The position numbers and the translations under genes are program-made. Under the pieces are notes generated by a model. It saw only the letters and a list, made by a program, of their open reading frames with translations, made no database searches and was not told the origin of the DNA. DNA of 7,299 nucleotides from positions 1-7,299 of the forward strand of contig JAHBAN010000065.1 in assembly GCA_018500075.1 (NCBI GenBank), read 5' to 3'. This document shows, one piece after another, positions 1 to 6,041 of the stretch (positions are counted from its first letter, which is position 1; every line of letters begins with the position of its first letter). This DNA comes from Flavobacteriia bacterium (GTDB lineage: Bacteria; Bacteroidota; Bacteroidia; Flavobacteriales; Flavobacteriaceae).

Positions 1-2
1 CC

Positions 3-18
3 CATCCTCGATCTCCTT
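3..18 (-). promoter_or_regulatory. Shine-Dalgarno and probable start codon of the next minus-strand gene
   Basis: Read on the minus strand, AAGGAG (bases 18 to 13) is followed after 7 bases by ATG at bases 5 to 3. This is near-ideal spacing for translation initiation. Only the first codon and two further bases lie in the window, so nothing can be said about the product. It lies beyond the transcription terminator of the TRAP operon, so the gene would need its own promoter or read-through. The call rests only on the quality of the SD-ATG pair and could be chance. Confidence 0.5.
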
Positions 19-28
19 TGCCTGCTGT

Positions 29-40
29 GGTTGCGCAACC
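29..40. repeat. Perfect 12-bp palindrome upstream of the left-edge start codon
   Basis: GGTTGCGCAACC is a perfect palindrome. It sits between the terminator at 68-102 and the SD-ATG at 18-3. Two-fold symmetric sites in such a position are often regulator operators, but no regulator gene is visible and no clear -35/-10 pair could be placed around it. The symmetry is seen directly; the operator role is inference. Confidence 0.4.
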
Positions 41-67
41 CTGCCAAAAGTCTACCCTCTCCCGCCC

Positions 68-102
68 AAAAGAAAACCGCCGCCTCATGTCTGGGGCGGC
101 GG
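68..102 (-). terminator. Rho-independent terminator of the dctPQM operon
   Basis: On the minus strand an 8-bp, all G/C stem (bases 102-95 paired with 84-77) encloses a 10-base loop. It is followed directly by TTTTCTTTT (bases 76-68). The hairpin begins 23 bases after the dctM stop codon. GC stem plus immediate T-rich tract is the classical intrinsic terminator and marks the 3' end of the operon. The opposite strand has no T-tract after the stem, so it acts in one direction. Confidence 0.92.
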
Positions 103-125
103 CACTCGTCTTGCTGGATCGCAGA

Positions 126-2792
126 TCAGAAGTTCAGCGAAATATCGCGGTGCGTGGAGCTGCAAGACGCCATGTAAAGCGCCGCCTCGCGGCTCAGCCC
201 GTCCTGACTGCGCAGGCCAAGCGTGCTGCGAATGCTCTCCAGATACGCGACAAGCTCGGGTTTCAAAGCTTCCGCCTCCGCCCGCCAGCGCTTCTGCTCT
301 TCAAACTCGGCAACCGCCTCTTCAAACTCGGCAAGCGCCTTGTCACGATCAAACCGCTTGGCACCAAGCGCGCGCCGCGCCTTGCCAAGGGCAGACTTTA
401 CATCGCTCGCGCCGGCCACATCGGAGAACCTGTCCTCAAGCGCTTTGACGGCGTCTTGCCCGGCCTCGTCGCCCTTCACAGAGGCCTCGATCTGCCCGCG
501 CAATCCGCGCAAATCGCCTTCCAGCGCGACAAAGCTGTCGTTGGCCTCCAGCGTCGCCAATGCTTCGCTCGCGGCTTCCCATGCGTTGTCCGCATTGCGC
601 TGATAGGTCGAGCGCGCCCGCTGTTCTGTGGTTGTGAGCTTGGCAAACTCGTCATGCACCGGCTTCCATGTCTCGGGTATCTCACCCTCAAGATGCTCGA
701 TCGTCGCAAGCATCTCCTCGCGCTTGGCCTCAAGCCTTGCACGGCGGCTGGCCTGATCCTCGCGCTTCATGCGCCCGATTGTAACGCGCAGATCCTCGGC
801 CTCTTCCTCGAGCTTGCGGATCTCTTTTTCAACCTTGCGCACAAGGATCTGCTTTGGCCGATACACAACCGCCGCCTCGTCAATCAGGACTTCCGTGTCA
901 AACGCCTTTTGCAACTGCACAAAAGCTTCAGGCGCCGCGGCAAAGCCAGCCGCAAGGTCTTTGGCCAGCCCTTTTGGAAGCGCCGAAAGATCGATCCCCT
1001 GCGCGCGCGCAATGGCTTGCTCGAGCATAGCACCATTGGCCGCCACTTGCTCGCCGACATAGTCTTCAAGACAATACTGAAGCTTCGGGTTGCGCGGCGG
1101 TGGCGCGTTTTCCGAAAGGAAAGACACGCGGTTGGGCAGATAGTTCACAAGCGGCGGATACAGCCCGACCACCGCCAGCGCCAAAAGCTGCAGGCTGATG
1201 AAGGCAATCACCCCTTTATACATCTGGATGGTCTTCACCGTCGCCGGCGCAACCCCGCGCAAGTAAAACAGCGCAAAGCCAAACGGCGGCGTCAGGAAGC
1301 TGGTCTGGATGTTCAGACCGATCATAACACCAAGCCAGACCGCCGTGATATTCGCACTCGGATCCGCCAGCAGGATCGGCGCAACAATCGGGACAACAAC
1401 CACGGCAATCTCGATAAAGTCGAGAAAGAAGCCGAGAATGAATATCACCAGCATCACAATGATAAACTGCGCCCAGAACCCGCCGGGCAGCGAATTGAGG
1501 AACTCGCGCACAAGCTCTTCCCCGCCAAAGGCGCGGAACGCAGAGGTCAGCATCGCCGCCCCCAAGAGAATGATAAAGACAAGCGAGGTCGTCTTTGCGG
1601 TTTCCATCATGACGCCGTCAAGCGTTCCATCCGTGCGAAACACCCGCCAGCCGCTCCAGCCAATGGCCACAATCATCAGGACCGAGGCAATAATGCCGAG
1701 CGTGATCCCGAGCTGGTCTTGGGCTGTGTCGATCGACTTGATGTTCATTTCGTAGCTGCCAAGCACATAGGCCAGCATAAACAAAGCCACCAATCCAAGA
1801 ATCGCCGGCACAAAGGTCAGCTTTTTGTTGTCCCCGTCATACAGCCGGTATCCAGCCATCACCATGGCCCCCGCCGCGCCGATCGCGCCGGCTTGGTTGA
1901 CGGTGGCAACCCCTGTTATGATCGAGCCAAGCACAAGGAAAATCAGGGTCAGTGGCGGAATAAGCGTCAAGGCAACAGTGCCCCAGAAGGCACGGTCAAA
2001 CTTGCCTTCCACTTTCACAGCCGGCGCCGCCGACGGCTTCAGAAACGCATAAACCAGAATATAAACCATATAGATCAAGACAAGCAGGATGCCGGGCACA
2101 AACGCCCCGAGAAACATTTCCCCGGCCGATGTCGAGGACACATCAAAGTTTGACGGCATGGAAAGCTCGCCCGTGGAGGCTTTGTGCAGCGCCTTGCGCG
2201 CCGTGCTCGCCTGGTCGGTTGCGCTCGCAAGCTGGTCGGCCAGAATAATCAGAACAATCGAGGGCGGAATGATCTGGCCCAAAGTGCCCGAGGCCGCAAT
2301 CGTCCCTGTTGCCAGCGACGGAGAGTAGTTATTGCGCAGCATCGCAGGCAGGCTGATCAGACCCATGGCCACAACAGTCGCGCCCACAATCCCCGTGGTC
2401 GCCGCCAAAAGCGCGCCTACAAACACAACCGAAATACCAAGCCCGCCCGGCACCGGGCCAAAAAGCTGCGCCATCGTGACAAGCAAATCTTCCGCAATCT
2501 TGGAGCGCTGAAGCATGATGCCCATAAAAATGAACAGCGGAATCGCAATCAGCGTATCCCGCTCCACCTCCCAAAACCCCCCGCGCAGGTTTGTCACCCC
2601 CGCCGAAAGCCATTGCTGCGGCCCGCCCGTATGGAAAAAGGCACTCGCATCTCCGGAAAAAACCAGCCCCGCAAGGCCCGCAAGGGAGATGGTGATGATC
2701 GCAGATCCGGGAAGCGCAAAAGCAACGGGAAAGCCCGAGCCAAGCGCAGCAGCCATAGTGATCAGCAAGACGGCGAGAAAGAATAATTCCAT
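126..2792 (-). CDS. dctM: TRAP transporter large permease (DctM family) with long C-terminal coiled-coil extension
   Basis: This is the large membrane subunit of a tripartite TRAP transporter, which uses an ion gradient to import a substrate delivered by DctP. Residues 1-550 are the DctM core: many hydrophobic helices, with family-like segments such as GTLGQIIPPSIV (169-180), FLTPPFGFALFYLRG (499-513) and a YPPLVNYLP end (545-553), where ordinary DctM proteins of about 430 residues stop. Two insertions interrupt the core: a polar loop at about 187-223 and a stretch at about 320-385 that adds two likely membrane helices. Residues 560-888 are a soluble, charged extension with strong coiled-coil character at about 650-705 and 800-855; I recognise no named domain there. 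The ATG is preceded by GAGGAG at 8 bases spacing, and this SD overlaps the dctQ stop, 12 bases upstream, suggesting translational coupling. The call as TRAP large permease is secure; the role of the extension is unknown. Confidence 0.93.
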   Translation of the reverse strand: MELFFLAVLLITMAAALGSGFPVAFALPGSAIITISLAGLAGLVFSGDASAFFHTGGPQQWLSAGVTNLRGGFWEVERDTLIAIPLFIFMGIMLQRSKIAEDLLVTMAQLFGPVPGGLGISVVFVGALLAATTGIVGATVVAMGLISLPAMLRNNYSPSLATGTIAASGTLGQIIPPSIVLIILADQLASATDQASTARKALHKASTGELSMPSNFDVSSTSAGEMFLGAFVPGILLVLIYMVYILVYAFLKPSAAPAVKVEGKFDRAFWGTVALTLIPPLTLIFLVLGSIITGVATVNQAGAIGAAGAMVMAGYRLYDGDNKKLTFVPAILGLVALFMLAYVLGSYEMNIKSIDTAQDQLGITLGIIASVLMIVAIGWSGWRVFRTDGTLDGVMMETAKTTSLVFIILLGAAMLTSAFRAFGGEELVREFLNSLPGGFWAQFIIVMLVIFILGFFLDFIEIAVVVVPIVAPILLADPSANITAVWLGVMIGLNIQTSFLTPPFGFALFYLRGVAPATVKTIQMYKGVIAFISLQLLALAVVGLYPPLVNYLPNRVSFLSENAPPPRNPKLQYCLEDYVGEQVAANGAMLEQAIARAQGIDLSALPKGLAKDLAAGFAAAPEAFVQLQKAFDTEVLIDEAAVVYRPKQILVRKVEKEIRKLEEEAEDLRVTIGRMKREDQASRRARLEAKREEMLATIEHLEGEIPETWKPVHDEFAKLTTTEQRARSTYQRNADNAWEAASEALATLEANDSFVALEGDLRGLRGQIEASVKGDEAGQDAVKALEDRFSDVAGASDVKSALGKARRALGAKRFDRDKALAEFEEAVAEFEEQKRWRAEAEALKPELVAYLESIRSTLGLRSQDGLSREAALYMASCSSTHRDISLNF
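297..338 (-). repeat. 21-bp tandem duplication encoding a doubled heptad in DctM
   Basis: Bases 297-317 and 318-338 are consecutive 21-bp copies differing at one base (314 against 335). On the coding strand they encode ALAEFEE followed by AVAEFEE (DctM residues 819-832). The period is exactly seven residues, so the repeat extends the coiled coil by one heptad without shifting its register. It looks like a recent duplication that the helix tolerated. Confidence 0.85.
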
Positions 2793-2804
2793 AGGTGTCG
2801 CTCC

Positions 2805-3797
2805 TCAGTGACCGGTGGGTGTGACGAGGCGGTGCCCCGGCTCGTCGCGCTTGTCAGCCACGGATTCAAGAAAATAGCTCACAAACTGGATGAGCATTGT
2901 AATAGCGAAAATTCCCAGAAAGGCCGCCATTTGATATTTGATATAAAGGCCCGTCGGGCCGGATTGGGTAATCTCGAGGTTCATCACAGGGGCGTTGATG
3001 ATCGAGGTCTTGCTGCCAAGACCAATGATAATAATCACCCAGGCCGTCGACATCCCCAGAACGATCGCGCCCCAGGCGTTGACAAAGCCCTTCTTGGTCT
3101 TGCCAAACCCCGCATAGAGAACGTCAACCCGCACGTGCCCGTCTTCAAATAAGGTGTAGGCGCTGGCAAAGAGAAACAGCCCCGCATACCAGTAGCGCAC
3201 CAGATCGCCCATGAAGGCCTGCTCGTAAGAAAACACAAAGCGCGAAATCACGATAAAGAGCATGGCCACAACAATCAGCAGGGCCAGCCAGTGAAACCCG
3301 AGGCCGCGGTGCTTGACAGCAATCAGGGCGCCAAGAACCATTAGTGGCAGGTGCACCATCGGGCCAAGAAATTGCGAGCGGCCAATGTTGATGACCATCT
3401 CATCGCTCAAGACCCCGTTGAAAAGCCCCTCAACCCGCGCCAGCGCAATAGCCGAATCTGCAAAGCCGATCAAAACGATGATCCAGAAACAGGCCCGCAC
3501 CAGATAGGCGTTGAACCCGTGAATTTTCATAGCGTCCCAGCGCAGCGCCGTATCCGGCGAGCGCAAAACATAGCCGATCCCTGCCCCCAGCCCCAAAACC
3601 GTAACCAGAAGCGGAACCCAGACCAAAGCGCCCGATGTGCCGCTGAAAACATCCGCAAGCGTGGGAAACCCCCAGCCAATGTTCAGAATATTGTTCACAA
3701 GGAAGGCGGCCAGAAAGCCGAGCATCCCCCAAGCAAAGGAGCGCGCAAGAAGCGCAGGTGCCCCCCCCGTGCGCGAAAGATCTGCTGCAAAAGCCAT
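2805..3797 (-). CDS. dctQ: TRAP transporter small permease (DctQ family), enlarged
   Basis: This is the small membrane subunit that pairs with DctM to form the TRAP permease in the inner membrane. At 330 residues it is well above the usual 160-220. Hydrophobic helices can be placed at about 20-40, 56-78, 97-119, 146-163, 167-187, 200-216, 238-259 and 287-309. The DctQ signature lies in the second half: AYTLFEDGHVRVDVLY (213-228), where GHVRVD matches the conserved HVRVD-type loop of the family. The canonical four-helix DctQ is therefore about residues 165-310, and the first 160 residues add about four helices. A GGGAGG SD lies 11 bases upstream of the ATG, slightly far. The gene lies 132 bases after dctP and 12 bases before dctM. 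Its start holds a run of eight G. I favour the DctQ7/FcbT2-like large form of the subunit. Confidence 0.88.
   Translation of the reverse strand: MAFAADLSRTGGAPALLARSFAWGMLGFLAAFLVNNILNIGWGFPTLADVFSGTSGALVWVPLLVTVLGLGAGIGYVLRSPDTALRWDAMKIHGFNAYLVRACFWIIVLIGFADSAIALARVEGLFNGVLSDEMVINIGRSQFLGPMVHLPLMVLGALIAVKHRGLGFHWLALLIVVAMLFIVISRFVFSYEQAFMGDLVRYWYAGLFLFASAYTLFEDGHVRVDVLYAGFGKTKKGFVNAWGAIVLGMSTAWVIIIIGLGSKTSIINAPVMNLEITQSGPTGLYIKYQMAAFLGIFAITMLIQFVSYFLESVADKRDEPGHRLVTPTGH
3761..3768 (-). repeat. Run of eight G near the 5' end of dctQ
   Basis: The coding strand carries eight consecutive G within codons 10-13 of dctQ (residues T-G-G-A). As given, the frame is open. Gain or loss of one base would shift the frame within the first 15 codons. 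Runs of this length are prone to slippage in replication and to sequencing error. No other mononucleotide run of eight was noticed in this operon. Confidence 0.8.
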
Positions 3798-3886
3798 TAG
3801 CTTATCTGCCTCCCGAAATCAGCTTCCACCTCAAGGGCCAGACGCCCGAAGTTTGCCAAGCTGTAAAACTGTGGTGCCAGTGTGCA

Positions 3887-3910
3887 GAGCGGGGCCAAAA
3901 GGCCCCGCTC
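3887..3910 (-). other. Perfect stem-loop between dctP and dctQ
   Basis: GAGCGGGGCC (3887-3896) and GGCCCCGCTC (3901-3910) form a perfect 10-bp stem with a 4-base loop. The stem starts 19 bases after the dctP stop codon in the direction of transcription. Neither strand has a T-tract after it, so it is not a typical intrinsic terminator. Stem-loops here in binding-protein transport operons commonly protect the upstream mRNA end or partly stop transcription, giving more binding protein than permease. That role is inferred from position. Confidence 0.75.
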
Positions 3911-3929
3911 AAGTCTCGCTTTCGCTGGC

Positions 3930-5015
3930 TTAGATAATGTCCAGCACGCGGTTGCGCTGGTTGATGAACGTGCCCTCGAAGTTGGCCATAAATGTGCCAT
4001 ACTCGCGGAGCTTCGCTTGGAAGCTGTCATCAATCCGCGCTGCAAGTTCTGAGTGGGCGCGTGTGTCTTCAAATACTTCCGCAGCCGCTTCGCCCATTGC
4101 ATCCCAGATGTCGTCGTTGAACGCACGGACCTGAACGCCGTGGTCGTTGACGAGCTTGGTGAGGAACTCACCGTTCTTCGCAATGGCTTCCTCGTGTGAG
4201 GCTGCGTGCTCTTCGTTACACGCCGCTTCAATCACAGCTTTCTCATAGTCGCTAAGACCATCCCAGAAGTCTTTGTTCATGCCAAAGGCAAGGCCGCCGC
4301 CTGGCTCGTGCATACCGCCCGTGTAGTAGTATTTGGCGGCTTCATAGAACTTCATGAAGTAATCGTTGTATGGACCAACCCACTCTGTCGCTTCGATCGA
4401 ACCGGAGACGAGGTTTTCATAGATCTGGCTGCCGGGCAGCGAGACGGTTGAGGAGCCCATTTTGGTCAGAACCTGCCCGCCAAGACCTGGCATACGCATT
4501 TTCAGACCTTTGAAGTCGTCAGGGCTTTCCATCTCTTTGTTAAACCAGCCGCCGGCTTGCGTGCCGGTCGAGCCACAGGCAAGCGCCTTGAGGCCGTAGC
4601 TGCCGGACAGCTCGTCCCAGAGCTCCTGACCGCCACCAAACTTGATCCAAGCATTCCACTCGGGTGTGCTCATGCCAAACGGAACCGATGTGAAGTAAGC
4701 AAAGCCGGGGTGCTTGCCTGTCCAGTAATAGTCTGCCGCGATATAGGCTTGGCTGTTGCCCGAGGCAACTTCGTCAAATGAGTCAAATGCACCGACGCGC
4801 TCGCCAGCCGCAAAATACTCAACATTGAAAGCACCGTCGCCAAGCTCGGCGATACGTGCCGCAAGGCGTTGGGCTGACGTGCCCAGACCCGGGAAGTCCC
4901 GTGGCCAGGTCGAAACGATTGTGAGCTGCTTGCCACCTTGGGCAATAGCTGGCGCGGCCAGAGCCGTTGCTCCGGCGCCAATAGCAGCACCTTTCAGAAA
5001 TTTACGACGATCCAT
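3930..5015 (-). CDS. dctP: TRAP transporter periplasmic substrate-binding protein (DctP/TakP-like)
   Basis: This protein captures the substrate in the periplasm and hands it to DctQM. The N-terminus MDRRKFLKGAA is a twin-arginine (Tat) signal, followed by a hydrophobic stretch and a likely cleavage site after APAIA (residues 21-25), so it is probably exported folded. Length (361 residues) matches TakP, the 2-oxo-acid TRAP protein of Rhodobacter sphaeroides (about 365). From memory of that structure, the ion and substrate ligands Gln152, Arg173, Glu214, Trp215 and Glu240 correspond here to Q153, R174, E211, W212 and E237, in the contexts TGTQAGGWF, LKMRMPG, ATEWVGPYND and MHEPGGG. A carboxylate or 2-oxo-acid ligand is therefore likely, but not proven. 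An upstream in-frame ATG at 5021 overlaps no usable SD; GGAGG at 5022-5026 stands 6 bases from the ATG at 5015, so that start is chosen. First gene of the operon. Confidence 0.92.
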   Translation of the reverse strand: MDRRKFLKGAAIGAGATALAAPAIAQGGKQLTIVSTWPRDFPGLGTSAQRLAARIAELGDGAFNVEYFAAGERVGAFDSFDEVASGNSQAYIAADYYWTGKHPGFAYFTSVPFGMSTPEWNAWIKFGGGQELWDELSGSYGLKALACGSTGTQAGGWFNKEMESPDDFKGLKMRMPGLGGQVLTKMGSSTVSLPGSQIYENLVSGSIEATEWVGPYNDYFMKFYEAAKYYYTGGMHEPGGGLAFGMNKDFWDGLSDYEKAVIEAACNEEHAASHEEAIAKNGEFLTKLVNDHGVQVRAFNDDIWDAMGEAAAEVFEDTRAHSELAARIDDSFQAKLREYGTFMANFEGTFINQRNRVLDII

Positions 5016-5021
5016 ATTCAT

Positions 5022-5026
5022 CCTCC
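5022..5026 (-). promoter_or_regulatory. Ribosome binding site deciding the dctP start
   Basis: GGAGG on the minus strand abuts the first in-frame ATG (5021) with no spacer, too close for initiation. It lies 6 bases before the second ATG (5015). The second start gives a protein beginning MDRRKFLK, with the twin-arginine motif at the extreme N-terminus. Confidence 0.8.
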
Positions 5027-5088
5027 ACGTTCGATATGGTTATGTTTGTTGAACAGTACCGATCTGTGCCGGTTCCCCTCCATACGCA

Positions 5089-5117
5089 ATTACTAAGCAA
5101 GTCAGACTAGATTACAA
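5089..5117 (-). promoter_or_regulatory. Weak sigma-70-type promoter candidate for dctPQM
   Basis: On the minus strand TTGTAA (5117-5112) and AGTAAT (5094-5089) are separated by 17 bases. Each matches its consensus hexamer at four of six positions. It would give a leader of roughly 60-70 bases before dctP. The region is AT-rich, so chance matches are easy. The true promoter could lie elsewhere in 5031-5280. Confidence 0.25.
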
Positions 5118-5133
5118 CGAAAATTTCTTCTGA

Positions 5134-5154
5134 TTGGTAATATTAGTTTACCAA
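5134..5154. promoter_or_regulatory. Operator-like inverted repeat upstream of dctP
   Basis: TTGGTAA (5134-5140) and TTACCAA (5148-5154) form a perfect 7-bp inverted repeat with a 7-base spacer. The same half-site, as ATTGGTAA, recurs at 5206-5213. The GGT...ACC core resembles operators of FadR-type GntR regulators, which often control TRAP operons, but the spacing is longer than the FadR consensus and no regulator gene is in the window. The symmetry is seen; regulator identity is speculation. Confidence 0.45.
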
Positions 5155-5221
5155 AATGCCGCACCCCAGGCTCAAAGCGTCTAATTAAAGGGCCATTGCA
5201 TCATAATTGGTAAAGCTATGT

Positions 5222-5240
5222 GTTAAAGGCACTTTTTAAC
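5222..5240. repeat. Small AT-rich inverted repeat
   Basis: GTTAAA (5222-5227) and TTTAAC (5235-5240) are inverted around 7 bases, about 43 bases past the phosphatase stop. The stem is weak and AT-rich and has no following T-tract in the minus direction, so it is a poor terminator. No better terminator for the phosphatase gene was found. Confidence 0.3.
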
Positions 5241-5241
5241 G

Positions 5242-5274
5242 CTGCGGCACGGTCTGCGGCACGGTCTGCGCCAC
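5242..5274. repeat. 12-bp tandem repeat downstream of the phosphatase gene
   Basis: The unit CTGCGGCACGGT occurs at 5242-5253 and 5254-5265, followed by a partial third copy at 5266-5274 with one mismatch. It begins 9 bases past the phosphatase stop codon in the minus direction. It is GC-rich inside an otherwise AT-rich gap. It is not in the phosphatase frame, so it is not a simple extension of that protein. Function unknown; it may be replication slippage. Confidence 0.8.
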
Positions 5275-5282
5275 ATCGCGAA

Positions 5283-5777
5283 TCATCTTGCGGCAGGCTG
5301 CGCCATGGCCCAGGCAAGCTGCTCCGCCGTTTCCACCGCGCAGGGCCGCACCGCGCGCAAGCGTTTGAGCGCCGCCTCGGGCGCTTCCCCCGCCTCGATC
5401 ATCAGCCGCAGCGCCGCCATGCCGGAGCGCCCGCAGCCCCCCTTACAATGGACAATAACACGCCCGCCCCCGTTCAGCGCGGCCCGCGCCATCTGGCTCA
5501 CACCAGCCCAGCGGGCCAGCGCGTCAAGCGTCGGGATACCATAATCCGCCACAGGCAAATGCGCCCAGCGCGAGCCGAGCGCCTGAACCTCAAAGCCAAA
5601 CTGGCCCGCCCCGACGCCCTCAAGCTCGGCCGCCGTCACCATCGTCAGAACAAGGCTGGGCTTGAACTCGCCAAACAAGGCCAGATCGCCCTTCAGATCG
5701 CCCCCGCGTCCGGGCAGCGAGGCAATCGCCAAAGTCCCCTCACCCACCGAAAGGGCCGCTATTTCCAACTCAACCAT
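5283..5777 (-). CDS. Dual-specificity/tyrosine protein phosphatase, KAP (CDKN3)-like
   Basis: This 164-residue protein is a predicted cysteine-based phosphatase that removes phosphate from protein or another substrate in the cytoplasm; no signal peptide is visible. The active-site P-loop is HCKGGCGRSG, with nucleophile C111 and R117 (CX5R). The likely general acid is D78 in LPVADYGIP, which parallels PIADGGTP in human KAP. The later RAVRPCAVETAEQ (141-153) parallels the C-terminal helix region of the same family. The ATG at 5777 is chosen because family-like sequence starts there; a GTG at 5831 would add 18 residues (Arg/Lys/Pro-rich) that look non-coding. No strong SD is seen. It is divergent from dnaX and in the same direction as, but 267 bases from, dctP, so it is probably transcribed alone. 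The substrate cannot be deduced. Confidence 0.87.
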   Translation of the reverse strand: MVELEIAALSVGEGTLAIASLPGRGGDLKGDLALFGEFKPSLVLTMVTAAELEGVGAGQFGFEVQALGSRWAHLPVADYGIPTLDALARWAGVSQMARAALNGGGRVIVHCKGGCGRSGMAALRLMIEAGEAPEAALKRLRAVRPCAVETAEQLAWAMAQPAAR

Positions 5778-6041
5778 GCCAGCGCCACATCGGGTTTTTG
5801 GCGGCCTCTTTTGCGGCCCCGACCGTGCCACGCCTGCTGTCGTCGGCCTGCGCTCGCCGCGCTCGTCTCAACCGCATTCCAAATCCCCCAAGCCCCCAAG
5901 TCGCTCCGCTCAACCCAGACTGACGCATTTGCGCCGCCCTGCCAAGCTTTGCCCGCCCTTGCCCAAGATCCAAGACAAACGCTAGACCTTGCGCCCCTGC
6001 GCCGCTACCTTGGACCAGCTTCGAATCTGACAAGGCATACA
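5778..6041. other. Divergent intergenic region between the phosphatase gene and dnaX
   Basis: This gap of 264 bases must hold the start signals of both flanking genes. I see no convincing small ORF, tRNA or SRP RNA in it. A direct GCGGCC pair occurs near 5801-5818, and the stretch 5881-5910 is C-rich. The only promoter-like pair found is a weak one for dnaX. Compared with the gap upstream of dctP it is GC-rich. Confidence 0.5.
5959..5987 (+). promoter_or_regulatory. Weak promoter candidate for dnaX
   Basis: TTGCCC (5959-5964) is followed after 17 bases by CTAGAC (5982-5987), about 55 bases before the dnaX start. The -35 half keeps TTG and the -10 half is poor, as is common in GC-rich alphaproteobacteria. 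Offered only as a candidate. Confidence 0.25.

Noticed and set aside
18..2153. A 711-codon open frame on the plus strand opposite dctM
   Set aside because: It runs antisense to a well-supported membrane permease. Its product is Arg/His/Gln-rich without any recognisable fold or motif, as expected of a GC-rich gene's complementary frame.
5018..5083. A 21-codon leader ORF on the minus strand whose stop overlaps the ATG at 5021
   Set aside because: It has no Shine-Dalgarno, and its peptide shows no attenuator-like feature. The overlap depends on the upstream ATG that the SD spacing argues against.
5778..5831. An 18-residue N-terminal extension of the phosphatase from a GTG at 5831
   Set aside because: The added residues are Arg/Lys/Pro-rich and family-like sequence begins at the ATG at 5777.
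5778..6041. A small SRP (4.5S) RNA gene upstream of dnaX
   Set aside because: In some bacteria this RNA gene lies there, so I looked on both strands for the conserved GGAA-tetraloop apical motif and did not find it.
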